From Leifsonia sp. 71-9 (GTDB lineage Bacteria; Actinomycetota; Actinomycetes; Actinomycetales; Microbacteriaceae): 47,445 bases of DNA. Position 1 is the first letter of the stretch, and each line of letters begins with the position of its first letter. The position numbers and the translations under genes are program-made. The stretch spans positions 1 to 47,445 of the forward strand of contig NZ_MKVJ01000009.1 of assembly GCF_001898805.1 (NCBI RefSeq), in the 5' to 3' direction. The notes beneath the pieces are model-generated. The model worked only from the letters and a program-made list of their open reading frames with translations, made no database searches and had not been told where the DNA came from. Shown here piece by piece: positions 16,215-25,457 of the stretch.

Positions 16215-19200
16215 ATGTCAATCAGGAACGGCAGGGTGTGGCGCAGCGCCGCGGCCGCGATCGTAGGGGCCGGGCTCGCAGCCGGCGCCCTCGTCGCGAC
16301 GCCGGCGTACGCCAGCACCGACGGCACCGGAGTCGTCATCAACGAGGCCTATCTCAGCGGCGGCAGCGCCGGCGCGGCCTACGCGAACAAGTTCGTCGAG
16401 CTGTACAACCCGAGCGACGCGCCCGTCGCCCTCACCGGCTGGAGCGTGCAGTACCGCTCCGCGACCAGCACCGGTGCGGCGAACGGCGTGGTCCCGCTCA
16501 CCGGCTCGATCGCCGCGAAGGGCTACTACCTCGTCGCGGGAGGCTCGAACGGCACGAACGGCGCCGCCCTCCCGACGCCCGACGCCGCGAGCAACGCGCT
16601 GAACCCCAGCGGCACCACCGGCACCCTCATCCTGTCCAGCTCCGCCTCCGCCCTCACCCTGCCCGCGGGCTCCGTGACGAGCGCGCCCGGTGTCGTCGAC
16701 CTCGTCGGCTACGGCACGTCGAACACGTTCGAGAAGGCCAAGGCGCCCGCGCCGACCGCCAACACGGACGTCAAGTCGCTGAACCGCACCTCCTTCACCG
16801 ACACGGACGACAACAGCGCCGACATCACCCTGAGCGGCACGATCACCCCGCAGAACTCGGCGACCACGCCGGGCGGCGGGACGACCGACCCCGGGGAGGG
16901 CACCGACCCCGGCACCGGGACGGACCCGGGTCCGCCGGGCGACGCGATCGCCATCTCCGAGATCCAGGGAACCGGTGACACCAGCCCGAAGGCCGGCCAG
17001 ACCGTCACCACCGTCGGCGTCGTCACAGCGCAGTACGCCACCGGCGGCTTCAACGGGTTCTACATCCAGACCCCCGGCACGGGCGGCGCGGTCGACCTCG
17101 CCACCCACACCGCCTCCGACGCCGTCTTCGTCTACGGCTCGTCGTACGCCGCCTCCGTCGCCGCGGGCGACTACGTGCGGGTGACCGGAGCCGTCAGCGA
17201 GTTCAACGGCCTCACCGAGCTCACCGCCTCGAAGGTCGACAAGCTCGACGCGAGCACGGTCACCGCTCCCGCCCCCGCCACCGTCGGCCTTCCGGCCACG
17301 GATGCGCAGCGCGAGAGCCTCGAGGGGATGCTGATCGCACCGCAGGGCGCGTTCACCGTCACCGACACCTACTCCACGAACCAGTACGGCGAGATCGGCC
17401 TCGCGGCCGGCGACACCCCGCTGCTGCAGCCGACCGACGTCGCACGACCCGGCACCGCCGAGTACTCGGCCGCGGTCGCCGACGTGAAGGCCCGCGGCGT
17501 CATCCTCGACGACGGAGCCTCCACCAACTTCCTCAGCGCGGCCAACAAGTCCAAGCCGCTGCCCTACCTGTCCCTGACGGACCCCGTGCGCGTCGGCGCC
17601 CCGGTGACCTTCACGAAGCCGGTCGTCCTCGACTACCGCAACGACGCGTGGAAGTTCCAGCCGACCGCCGAGCTGACCCCTGCCACGGCCGCAGCGGTGC
17701 AGCCGGCGACCTTCGCGAACACCCGCACGGCCTCCCCGGCCGACGTCGGCGGCGACCTCAAGCTCGCCACCTTCAACGTCCTGAACTACTTCACGACGAC
17801 GGGCGACCAGCTCAGCGGCTGCACGTTCTACACCGACCGCGACGGCAACAAGATCACCGTGAACAGCGGATGCGACGCCCGCGGCGCCGCGGACGCGACC
17901 AGCCTGAAGCGCCAGCAGGACAAGATCGTCGCCGCGATCAACGGCCTGACCGCCGACGTCGTCTCCCTCGAGGAGATCGAGAACTCGGCCCGCTTCGGCC
18001 TCGACCGCGACGACGCGCTGAAGACGCTCGTCGGCGCGCTCAACGCCGCGGCCGGCAGCGAGGTCTGGGCGTACGTGAAGTCGCCGTCGACCCTGCCGTC
18101 CTCCGAGGACGTCATCCGCACCGCCTTCATCTACAAGAAGGCCGTCGCGGAGCCCGTCGGCGCCTCCCGCATCCTCGACGACGCGGCGTTCACGAACGCC
18201 CGGCAGCCGCTCGCCCAGGCCTTCAAGAAGGTCGGAGCGAAGGACGCGAACGCCTTCATCGCCATCGTGAACCACTTCAAATCGAAGGGCTCCGGAACCG
18301 GCGCCGACGCCGACCAGGGCGACGGTCAGGGCGCCTCCAACGCCTCCCGCGTCAAGCAGGCGAAGGCGCTGGTCGCGTTCGCCGCCGAGCGCAAGGCCAC
18401 GCTCGGCCTCGACAAGGTGCTGCTGATCGGCGACTTCAACGCCTACCTGCAGGAGGACCCGATCACGGTCCTCACCGACGCGGGCTACGTCGACCAGGTC
18501 AGCTCCCGCACGAACAAGCACACCTACTCGTTCGGCGGGACCGTCGGCTCCCTCGACCACGTCTTCGCCTCCCCGGCCGCCAACACGGCGATCACCGGCG
18601 CGGACGTGTGGAACATCAACTCGGGCGAGTCCATCGCGCTCGAGTACAGCCGGTACAACTACAACGTCACCGACTTCTACGCCGCCGACCCGTACCGGTC
18701 GAGCGACCACGACCCGATCGTGGTGGGCCTCGGCCTGACCGCGAAGCCGGTGACGCTCAACCTGCTGAACATCAACGACTTCCACGGGCGCATCGACGCC
18801 AACACCGTGAAGTTCGCGGGCACGATCGAGAAGCTGCGCGCGGAGGGCGGCGAGGGCAACACCCTCTTCCTCTCCGACGGCGACAACATCGGCGCCTCCC
18901 TGTTCGCCTCGGCCTCGGCCGGTGACATCCCGACCATCGACGTGCTGAACGCGCTGGGCCTCAAGACCAGCGCGGTGGGCAACCACGAGTTCGACAAGGG
19001 CTTCTCCGACCTGACCGGTCGCGTGAAGGACGCGGCGGACTTCAGCTACCTCGGCGCGAACGTCTACACCAAGGGCACCAAGAACCCGGCCCTGCCGGAG
19101 TACGCGGTGTTCGACGTGAACGGCGTGAAGGTCGGCGTCATCGGCGCGGTCACCCAGGAGACCCCGACCCTCGTCTCGCCGGGCGGCATCTCGTCGCTCG

Positions 19201-21011
19201 ACTTCGGCGACCCGGTGGAGGCGGTCAACCGCGTCGCGGGCGAGCTCACCGACGGCGACCCGTCGAACGGCGAGGCCGATGTGCTCGTGGCCGAGTACCA
19301 CGAGGGCGCAGGAGCCGGCACGCCGGACGGCGCCACGCTCGAGCAGGAGGTCGCGGCCGGCGGCGCGTTCGCCGACATCGTCACCAAGACGAGCCCGAAG
19401 GTGTCCGCCATCTTCACCGGTCACACGCACAAGCAGTACGCGTGGGACGCCCCGGTCCCCGGAGTCGACGGCGCCACCCGCCCCGTCGTCCAGACCGGCA
19501 GCTACGGCGAGAACATCGGCCAGGTGACCCTCACGGTCGACCCCGAGACCGACACGGTCACGGGCCACACCCTCCGCAACGTCGCCCGCACCACGGACGC
19601 CGACGCGGACCTCGTGGCGGCGTACCCGCGGGTCGCGCAGGTCAAGACGATCGTCGACAAGGCGCTCGCCGCGGCCGACGTCATCGGCAGCCAGAAGATC
19701 GGCTCCGTGACGAAGGACATCACCACCGCCTACCTCGGCGGCGCGCGCGACGACCGCTCCAGCGAGTCCACCCTCGGCAACCTCGTCGCGGACTCCCTGC
19801 TGTCGACCCTGTCGCCGGCCGAGCTCGGCGGCGCCGAGATCGGCGTCGTGAACCCGGGCGGCCTGCGCGCCGAGCTGCTGTACGGCGCCGACGGCTCCGT
19901 CACCTACGCGCAGGCGAACGCCGTCCTGCCGTTCGTGAACAACCTGTGGACCACGAGCCTGACCGGCGCGCAGTTCAAGCAGGCGCTGGAGCAGCAGTGG
20001 CAGACGAACGCCGACGGCACCGTGCCGAGCCGGCCGTTCCTCAACCTCGGCCTGTCGAAGAACGTCAGCTACACGTACGACGCGAGCCGCGCGGCGGGCG
20101 ACCGGATCACGAGCATCCTCGTGAACGGCAAGCCCATCGACCCGGCGAAGTCGTACCGGATCGGCTCGTTCTCGTTCCTGATCCAGGGCGGTGACAACTT
20201 CCGTGCCTTCGCGGCCGGGAAGGACACCAAGGACTCCGGTCTCATCGACCGGGACGCCTGGATCAGCTACCTGCAGCAGAACAGCCCGGTGTCGCCGAGC
20301 TTCGCCCGCCGTGGCGTCGCCGTCAGCGGCGTGCCGACCGGCACCCTGCAGCCCGGCCAGCAGGTGTCCTTCACCGTGTCGAAGCTGAACCTGACTTCCC
20401 TCGGCAGCCCGGCGAACACCTCGCTGACGCTGTCGTGGACGGGCAGCGGCACCAGCCTCGGCAGCGTCCCGGTGGACGCCTCCGGCAGTGCGACCGTCGC
20501 GTTCACCGTCCCGGCCGACGCGGCCGGCGCGAGCACGCTCGTGCTGACCGCTCCGGAGTCGGGCACCACCGTCACGGTGGCGCTGACCGTCGCGGACAAA
20601 CCGGCGGAGAACCCGAAGCCGACGAAGGACCCGAAGGCCGCCAAGGAGTCGGCGCTCACCAAGGCGCTCTTCGGCAGGATCACCCTCGACAAGACCAGCT
20701 ACAAGGCGGGAGACCCGGTCCAGGTGACCGTGGACACGAAGCTCGCCGGCCAGTGGGTCTCGGTCTGGGTGTACTCCACGCCGAAGAACATCTCGGCCGG
20801 ATGGGCGAAGGTGCCGGCCGACGGCATCCTGAAGCTCACCCTCCCGACCAAGCTGGACAAGGGCGACCACAAGCTCTCCGTCCAGAACGCGTCGGACGCC
20901 GTGGTCGGCTGGAGCGCCTTCCAGGTGAAGTCCTCCGGCGGCGGCTGGTGGGACTGGATCTGCGACCTCGGCTGGCTGTGGGACTGGTTCCACAAGCTGT
21001 TCGGCTGGTGA
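16215..21011 (+). CDS. Secreted ExeM/NucH-type nuclease fused to a 5'-nucleotidase
   Basis: This 1598-residue extracellular protein combines DNA degradation with nucleotide dephosphorylation. After a signal peptide (AYA|S near residue 33) come a lamin-tail domain (about 40-180), a Pro/Gly/Thr linker, an OB-fold-like region (about 245-500), an endonuclease/exonuclease/phosphatase domain (514-840; LATFNVLNYF, LEEIEN, GDFNAY, SDHDP at 830-834), a metallophosphatase (850-1130; NDFHGR, GNHEFD at 922-927, GHTH at 1069-1072), and a 5'-nucleotidase C-terminal domain (about 1156-1335). Two beta-sandwich modules follow. The end is a tryptophan-rich tail, with no sortase motif. It probably scavenges phosphate and nucleosides from external DNA. 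AGGGAG lies 4 nt before the ATG; no obvious -35 is seen. Confidence 0.93.
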   Translation: MSIRNGRVWRSAAAAIVGAGLAAGALVATPAYASTDGTGVVINEAYLSGGSAGAAYANKFVELYNPSDAPVALTGWSVQYRSATSTGAANGVVPLTGSIAAKGYYLVAGGSNGTNGAALPTPDAASNALNPSGTTGTLILSSSASALTLPAGSVTSAPGVVDLVGYGTSNTFEKAKAPAPTANTDVKSLNRTSFTDTDDNSADITLSGTITPQNSATTPGGGTTDPGEGTDPGTGTDPGPPGDAIAISEIQGTGDTSPKAGQTVTTVGVVTAQYATGGFNGFYIQTPGTGGAVDLATHTASDAVFVYGSSYAASVAAGDYVRVTGAVSEFNGLTELTASKVDKLDASTVTAPAPATVGLPATDAQRESLEGMLIAPQGAFTVTDTYSTNQYGEIGLAAGDTPLLQPTDVARPGTAEYSAAVADVKARGVILDDGASTNFLSAANKSKPLPYLSLTDPVRVGAPVTFTKPVVLDYRNDAWKFQPTAELTPATAAAVQPATFANTRTASPADVGGDLKLATFNVLNYFTTTGDQLSGCTFYTDRDGNKITVNSGCDARGAADATSLKRQQDKIVAAINGLTADVVSLEEIENSARFGLDRDDALKTLVGALNAAAGSEVWAYVKSPSTLPSSEDVIRTAFIYKKAVAEPVGASRILDDAAFTNARQPLAQAFKKVGAKDANAFIAIVNHFKSKGSGTGADADQGDGQGASNASRVKQAKALVAFAAERKATLGLDKVLLIGDFNAYLQEDPITVLTDAGYVDQVSSRTNKHTYSFGGTVGSLDHVFASPAANTAITGADVWNINSGESIALEYSRYNYNVTDFYAADPYRSSDHDPIVVGLGLTAKPVTLNLLNINDFHGRIDANTVKFAGTIEKLRAEGGEGNTLFLSDGDNIGASLFASASAGDIPTIDVLNALGLKTSAVGNHEFDKGFSDLTGRVKDAADFSYLGANVYTKGTKNPALPEYAVFDVNGVKVGVIGAVTQETPTLVSPGGISSLDFGDPVEAVNRVAGELTDGDPSNGEADVLVAEYHEGAGAGTPDGATLEQEVAAGGAFADIVTKTSPKVSAIFTGHTHKQYAWDAPVPGVDGATRPVVQTGSYGENIGQVTLTVDPETDTVTGHTLRNVARTTDADADLVAAYPRVAQVKTIVDKALAAADVIGSQKIGSVTKDITTAYLGGARDDRSSESTLGNLVADSLLSTLSPAELGGAEIGVVNPGGLRAELLYGADGSVTYAQANAVLPFVNNLWTTSLTGAQFKQALEQQWQTNADGTVPSRPFLNLGLSKNVSYTYDASRAAGDRITSILVNGKPIDPAKSYRIGSFSFLIQGGDNFRAFAAGKDTKDSGLIDRDAWISYLQQNSPVSPSFARRGVAVSGVPTGTLQPGQQVSFTVSKLNLTSLGSPANTSLTLSWTGSGTSLGSVPVDASGSATVAFTVPADAAGASTLVLTAPESGTTVTVALTVADKPAENPKPTKDPKAAKESALTKALFGRITLDKTSYKAGDPVQVTVDTKLAGQWVSVWVYSTPKNISAGWAKVPADGILKLTLPTKLDKGDHKLSVQNASDAVVGWSAFQVKSSGGGWWDWICDLGWLWDWFHKLFGW

Positions 21012-21047
21012 CCGGCTGATCTGCTGACCGGCTGATCGCTCCGTGAC

Positions 21048-21100
21048 GCGAACGGAGGGGATCCCCACCATCCCGGTGGGAATCCCCTCCGTTCCTCGCG
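21048..21100. terminator. Strong hairpin terminator after the nuclease gene
   Basis: CGCGAACGGAGGGG, then ATCCCCACC, and their complements form a stem of about 22 bp around a 5-nt loop, with a single bulge. It lies between convergent genes and can end transcription of the nuclease gene and of the DUF2470 gene from opposite sides. Confidence 0.85.
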
Positions 21101-21142
21101 TTTCCGGGGTCGCGCGGTGCGGATCTCCTCCGCTCCCGACGC

Positions 21143-21430
21143 TCAGCCGAGGCGGCGGACCGCCTCCTCGTGCAGTGCCACGACCTCCCGGCGCACCTCG
21201 GGCCGCTCCGTGATCGGACCGCCCGGCCACGGCACGCGCAGCTCGGCGCTCGATCCGTCCGCCAGCTCCACCCGCCAGTCGCCGCCGTCGCCGTCGAAGC
21301 CGGTCATCGTGGCCGACACCGCCTCGGGCCGGCCGAAGGCCCGCACGATCAGGAGGTTGTCCCCGGTGTGGTCCGCGTTCATGTGCCCGAGCACGCCCGC
21401 CAGGGTCGCCTCATCGAATCCGTGCGCCAT
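21143..21430 (-). CDS. DUF2470 domain protein
   Basis: This 95-residue protein matches the DUF2470/HugZ-like C-terminal domain: LAGVLGHMNADHTGDNLLIVRAF at the start, then a small beta region and a helical end. In larger proteins this domain joins a flavin-reductase-like fold involved in haem use; stand-alone copies are common in Actinobacteria and have no firm function. The ATG at 21430 is chosen to match homologues, although GGAGGG lies very close to it; a GTG at 21448 is an alternative. It is on the same strand as the biotin operon but separated from its last gene by about 95 nt downstream. Confidence 0.8.
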   Translation of the reverse strand: MAHGFDEATLAGVLGHMNADHTGDNLLIVRAFGRPEAVSATMTGFDGDGGDWRVELADGSSAELRVPWPGGPITERPEVRREVVALHEEAVRRLG

Positions 21431-21524
21431 CCCTCCACTCTCGCACACCGTGAGGCGGCACGAATCGCCCGGGAATGCGCCGAGGCGGCAGAGGATTCGC
21501 CCTCTCGACGCCGGCGCCGCGCGC

Positions 21525-21839
21525 TCAGTCGAAGTAGAGGTGGCGGTGGAGTTTGCAGCCGGGGTTGAAGGGCGCGCCGCACGCCGGGCATCCCTCCACC
21601 CCGAGGTACGCGTCGATCGTCAGCTCCGCGCCGCACACGCCGCAGAGCACGGCGCGCTCGGCGCCCGAGCCCTCCGGCCAGGGCCGCGCGGGATGGTCGG
21701 CGGCCTCCGCGTGGCACAGGTGGCACGGGTAGTACTCGCCGCAGCAGGCGAAGCGGATGGCGATGACATCGAGGTCGGTCCGGTAGTGGATGCAGCGCGT
21801 CTCGTCGTCGACCGTCGGGCCGAGCACGCGGGGCCTCAT
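21525..21839 (-). CDS. CHY zinc-finger protein
   Basis: The 104-residue product is packed with zinc ligands: C16-I-H18-Y, CCGEYYPCHLCH, CGVCG and CPACG followed by FNPGCKLHRHLYF. This is the CHY zinc-finger family, related to yeast Hot13. Bacterial members are uncharacterised. Its ATG overlaps the bioN stop by 4 nt (ATGA), placing it last in the biotin operon. The link to biotin uptake is by context only; metal or redox handling of a partner protein is conceivable. Confidence 0.88.
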   Translation of the reverse strand: MRPRVLGPTVDDETRCIHYRTDLDVIAIRFACCGEYYPCHLCHAEAADHPARPWPEGSGAERAVLCGVCGAELTIDAYLGVEGCPACGAPFNPGCKLHRHLYFD

Positions 21840-22432
21840 CGCACTCCCCGCGCGGTGAGGGCGTCGCCGAGCTGGTCGGCGTGCTTCAGCGCGACCACCA
21901 GGAACGGGACGGCGAACAGGCGGAGGCTGGCCCGCCCGCCGCGCGCCCGCTGCGCTTCCCGCACGTCGTGGGCGAGCCGCGCCAGCACCGGGAGGGTGCT
22001 CAGCGTGACCGTCAGGAGGAGCGCGACCCGCTGCGGGTCGATGCGGATCCGCGCGAGCGGCCCCATCCCGCGCTCGATCGCGTCGAGCAGCGCCGTGACC
22101 CGCGTCGTCAGCACGAGCAGTGCAGCCAGCACCACGGCGCCGGTGACCCGCGCGGTGTTCGCGACGGCGGCCTCCGTGCCGAGGAAGATCAGCTGCCCGG
22201 CGAGCGTCACGACGACCACCCAGCGCACGGCCACGACCTGCCGGCCGAGCTCCGCGATCCCGAGTCCGGAGACGAGGTAGGCGACCACGCACACCGCCGC
22301 TGCGGCCGCGGCCGTCCACCACAGGGAGGGCAGGACCGAGACGGCCAGCACCAGCGCCAGCAGCAGCAGGGTCTTCGGCCCGGCCGGCATCCGGTGCAGG
22401 AGGCCGTCGCCCGGCCGGTAGAGCGTCACCAT
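21836..22432 (-). CDS. bioN: ECF transporter transmembrane protein BioN
   Basis: This 198-residue membrane protein is the energy-coupling T component of the biotin ECF transporter. It has about five hydrophobic segments (LLLLALVLAVSVLPSLWW, AAAAAAVCVVAYLVSG and others) and a cytoplasmic region with two Ala-Arg-Gly-like motifs: DVREAQRARGGR and DALTARGVR, the coupling helices that contact the ATPase. The ATG at 22432 follows the bioM stop by 7 nt. It sits with bioM and bioY in one operon, which supports biotin as substrate. Confidence 0.9.
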   Translation of the reverse strand: MVTLYRPGDGLLHRMPAGPKTLLLLALVLAVSVLPSLWWTAAAAAAVCVVAYLVSGLGIAELGRQVVAVRWVVVVTLAGQLIFLGTEAAVANTARVTGAVVLAALLVLTTRVTALLDAIERGMGPLARIRIDPQRVALLLTVTLSTLPVLARLAHDVREAQRARGGRASLRLFAVPFLVVALKHADQLGDALTARGVR

Positions 22433-22439
22433 CGTCGCA

Positions 22440-23129
22440 TCACCACCGGAGCGCCGCCTCGTACTCGGCGATGATCTCGGAGGGCGCGCCGACACCCGCG
22501 ACCCGGCCGCCGGCGAACAGCACCGCCACGTCGCAGCGCTCCGCCAGCGCCAGGTCGTGCGTCACGAGCACCAGCCGGTGGCCGTGCTCCTCGGCGAAGA
22601 GGTGATCGGCGACGCGGCGCGCGTTGCGGGCGTCGAGGTAAGCGGTCGGCTCGTCCGCGATCACCAGGCCGGGGTTGCGGATGAAGGCGCCGCACAGTGC
22701 GAGCAGCTGCTTCTGGCCTCCCGAGAGGTCGTGCGAGGGATGCTCGGCCAGCGCGGTCAGCCCGAACCGGTCGAGCGCGCGCGCGACCCGCTCGGCCGCC
22801 TCGGCACGCGATGGCTTCTCGGCCCGCAGCGAGAAGGCGACATCTTCCGCGACGGTCGGCAGCACGATCTGCGCGTCGGGATTGCTGAACACCACCGCGA
22901 CCTGCCGCCGCAGTTCCGCCGCCTGCCGCACCGGGTCGAGCCCGAGCACGCGGAGCGACCCGCCCGTCGGGGGAGTGAGCCCGCCGAGCAGCCGGGCGAA
23001 GGTCGACTTGCCCGACCCGTTCTCGCCGATGACCGCGATCGTGCGCGCATCGAGGTCCAGCGTGACGTCCTGCAGGATGTCCGCGTCGCCGAGGCGCACG
23101 GAGACACCGTCGAGCGCGATGTCGCTCAT
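22440..23129 (-). CDS. bioM: ECF transporter ATPase BioM
   Basis: The 229-residue ABC ATPase powers biotin uptake. It has Walker A GENGSGKST (about 35-43), a Q-loop region (VVFSNPDAQIVLPTVAEDVAF), signature LSGGQKQLLAL, Walker B LVIADEPTAYLD and the switch histidine in LVTHD. The SNPDAQ-like motif is typical of ECF ATPases such as BioM/EcfA. The ATG at 23129 overlaps the thiolase stop by 4 nt (ATGA). One ATPase gene is present; BioM alone is sufficient in known BioMNY systems. Confidence 0.93.
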   Translation of the reverse strand: MSDIALDGVSVRLGDADILQDVTLDLDARTIAVIGENGSGKSTFARLLGGLTPPTGGSLRVLGLDPVRQAAELRRQVAVVFSNPDAQIVLPTVAEDVAFSLRAEKPSRAEAAERVARALDRFGLTALAEHPSHDLSGGQKQLLALCGAFIRNPGLVIADEPTAYLDARNARRVADHLFAEEHGHRLVLVTHDLALAERCDVAVLFAGGRVAGVGAPSEIIAEYEAALRW

Positions 23130-24319
23130 CGGACCACCTCCAGCACCGCCGCCACGCCGAGCCCGCCGCCGACGGAGGCTGCGGCGACGCCGATCGTACC
23201 GGCCGCAGCGCCTCCCCGCACGAGCCGGCTGAACAGGCGCACCACACTGACCGCCCCGCTCGCGCCCCACGGGTGGCCGAGCGCGAGCGCCCCGCCGTCG
23301 GCGCAGACGCGCGCGTCGTCGTCGGCGATGCCCAGCCGATCGAGCACCGCGAGGCTCTGCGCGGCGAACGCCTCCACGATCTCGAACGCCGCCACATCGT
23401 CCGTCCCCAGGCCCGCGCGGTCGAGCGCCGCGAGCACGGCCGGGGCCGCGCCGATCCCCGGGAGGGCCGGGTCGCAGCCCACGATCGCGTGCGCGCGGAT
23501 CGCCAGGCCCGGGAGGCTGACGCCGTGTCCCAGTCCGCCGCTCCCACCTCCCGGCACCACCACGATCGCCGCGGCCCCGTCGCCGATCCGCGTCGAGGTC
23601 CCCGCGGTGAGCGTCCCCTCCGGGAAGAGCGCCGGCAGTCGCGGCAGCAGCCGTTCGGCGCCGCCGATCGCGTCGTCGGCCGTCATCCCGGCGAGCGGGA
23701 CGAGCTCGCCCGCGAACCGCCCGGCCACGAGGGCCGCCCGCGCGCGGGCGTGACTGCGCGCGGCGTGCGCGTCCTGCCGCGAGCGGGGGATGCCGTCGTG
23801 CCGCGCGAGATCCTCCGCGGCCCGCGTCATGTCCGGGTCGGGCCAGCCCTCCGGTGCGAACGCCGCCCGATCGTAGGCGACACCGTCGACCGACCGGACG
23901 GGCGCGGTCGAGGCGCTCTCGACCCCACCCGCGACGCGCGGACGCGCATCCCCGGCCCGGATGGCCGTCGCCGCGTCGATCACCGCCGCCAGCCCGCTCC
24001 CGCACTGGCGGTCGATGGTGGCGCCGGGCACCCCGGCGCCCAGCCCGGCCGCCAGCGCGGCGACGCGCGCCGGATTGCCGCCGGGACCCATGCAGTTGCC
24101 GAGCACGACATCCGCCACGTCGAATGGCGGGCCGTCGTGGGAGGCGGAACCCGAACCCGCGCCGGATCCCGCAGTGACGGTGGAAACGACGCCGCCCGCA
24201 TCCTCCAGCACCGCCCGGATCACCGGCGCGGCCAGCTCCTCCACCCGCAGCCCGGCGAGGGCGCGCCCGCGCGTCCCGATGGGGGTGCGGCGGGCGGCGA
24301 CGATCACGGGGTCAGCCAA
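23126..24319 (-). CDS. Thiolase-family protein with altered active site (YhfS-like)
   Basis: This 397-residue protein has a thiolase fold: MADPVIVAARRTPIGTRG at the start, the nucleophile loop RQCGSGLAA (C106), EAFAAQ, and GGALALGHPWGASGA (H349). Two usual catalytic residues are changed: the Asn of the NEAF motif is Val315, and the acid/base Cys before GGG is Ser382 (ASVGGGLG). Ordinary condensation or thiolysis may thus be impaired or modified. The start is a TTG at 24319, overlapping the ligase gene by 8 nt; a GTG at 24307 is possible. In Bacillus subtilis the biotin-regulated yhfU-yhfT-yhfS operon likewise links BioY, an acyl-CoA ligase and a thiolase, so this is its likely counterpart. 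Reaction unknown. Confidence 0.88.
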   Translation of the reverse strand: MADPVIVAARRTPIGTRGRALAGLRVEELAAPVIRAVLEDAGGVVSTVTAGSGAGSGSASHDGPPFDVADVVLGNCMGPGGNPARVAALAAGLGAGVPGATIDRQCGSGLAAVIDAATAIRAGDARPRVAGGVESASTAPVRSVDGVAYDRAAFAPEGWPDPDMTRAAEDLARHDGIPRSRQDAHAARSHARARAALVAGRFAGELVPLAGMTADDAIGGAERLLPRLPALFPEGTLTAGTSTRIGDGAAAIVVVPGGGSGGLGHGVSLPGLAIRAHAIVGCDPALPGIGAAPAVLAALDRAGLGTDDVAAFEIVEAFAAQSLAVLDRLGIADDDARVCADGGALALGHPWGASGAVSVVRLFSRLVRGGAAAGTIGVAAASVGGGLGVAAVLEVVR

Positions 24320-25457
24320 GGCGCGGCACCTCCCCGGCGGCCGCGCGGCGGGCGGCCTCGGCGCGTGCGGGCTTGCCCGACGCGGTACGGGGCAAGGGAG
24401 CGGCGAACCAGTGCCGCGGCCGGTGGGCGGGCGCGAGCTGCGCCTCGGCCGCCGTCCGCAGCGCGGCGAGGCTGGGGCCGTCGCCGGCCTCCGGCTCGAT
24501 CACCGCGGCCACGAAGGCCCCCACGCGCTCGCGCGGCAGCGCGAACACGACGGCGTCGCGCACTCCCGGCACCGTGCGGAGGACGGCCTCCACCTCTTCC
24601 GGCACCACGGTCGCCGAGGCGCTCAGGATGGCGTCGTCCGCCCTCCCGAGCAGCCGCAGCCGGCCGTCGACCAGCTCCGCCCGGTCGCCGACGGAGGCCC
24701 AGTCGCCGTCGCGCCGCAGCGGTCCGGCGGCGGAGGCGCCGCCGGCCGAGCCCAGGTAGCCGAGCGCGATGAAGGGCGACCGCACCCACAGCTCGCCGTC
24801 CCGCACCTCCAGCTCCACTCCCGGGAACGCGCGCAGCCCGTCGCCGGTGTCGACCGCCACGTACGAGAGCTCGGCGGCGCCGTAGTATGCGGCGACGCGG
24901 ATGCCCGCGGCCTCGGCGCGCCCACGCAGCGCGGGGTCGAGGTGCGAGCCGCCGACGAGTGCGGCGCGCAGCCGCGGCGGCGCACCGGCGTCGAGCAGCG
25001 CCCGCAGCGCGTGCGGCGTGCCGTGGAAGCAGGTCGCCTCCGCGGCGTCGTCCGCGGTGAGCACGTGGTCGCGCGGCAGCACCGGGCGCGGGCCGCCCGC
25101 GAGCGCGTGCGCGAACGAGAACAGCGTCAACGACGACGCGGGAGGTGCGGGGAGCGCCACGGCGTCGTCCGCACCCGCGTCGAGCAGCTCCGCGACGGCG
25201 GCGAACGAGTCTGCCCAGGATGCGGCGGTGCGCTGCACGATGCGCGGCGCCCCGCTGCTGCCGGAGGTGAGCGTCGCCCAGCCCGCGTCGGGATGCGCCT
25301 CCGCACCCTCCGCGACCGATACCAGCGTCGACCACTGCGACTCCGGAGCCCGGTCGTCGCCGACGAGCGGAACGTCACCCGCCGCGCGCACCGCGCCCAC
25401 CCGGTCGAGCAGCGTGCGCGCCGGCCCGCGCAGAGGGACGATCCGGGGCGACGTCAC
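24312..25457 (-). CDS. Short acyl-CoA ligase, AMP-forming (MenE/YhfT-like)
   Basis: The 381-residue enzyme is a short member of the adenylate-forming family, close in length to actinobacterial MenE. It keeps the key motifs: phosphate-binding LTSGSSGAPRIV, the YYGAAELSYVAVD motif, GDRAELVDGRLRLLGRADD with the hinge Asp/Arg, and the catalytic lysine in PLPRTASGKPARAE. It should activate a carboxylic acid to an acyl-adenylate and then a CoA ester. The N-terminal subdomain is shorter than in full-length ligases. The GTG start overlaps the bioY stop by 4 nt (GTGA). No men genes are near; membership of a biotin operon suggests a biotin-precursor or fatty-acid substrate. Confidence 0.87.
   Translation of the reverse strand: MTSPRIVPLRGPARTLLDRVGAVRAAGDVPLVGDDRAPESQWSTLVSVAEGAEAHPDAGWATLTSGSSGAPRIVQRTAASWADSFAAVAELLDAGADDAVALPAPPASSLTLFSFAHALAGGPRPVLPRDHVLTADDAAEATCFHGTPHALRALLDAGAPPRLRAALVGGSHLDPALRGRAEAAGIRVAAYYGAAELSYVAVDTGDGLRAFPGVELEVRDGELWVRSPFIALGYLGSAGGASAAGPLRRDGDWASVGDRAELVDGRLRLLGRADDAILSASATVVPEEVEAVLRTVPGVRDAVVFALPRERVGAFVAAVIEPEAGDGPSLAALRTAAEAQLAPAHRPRHWFAAPLPRTASGKPARAEAARRAAAGEVPRLG

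Noticed and set aside
16218-21230. 1670-codon minus-strand open frame
   Set aside because: It is the antisense of the nuclease/nucleotidase gene, low-complexity in composition, and the sense frame has clear domains.
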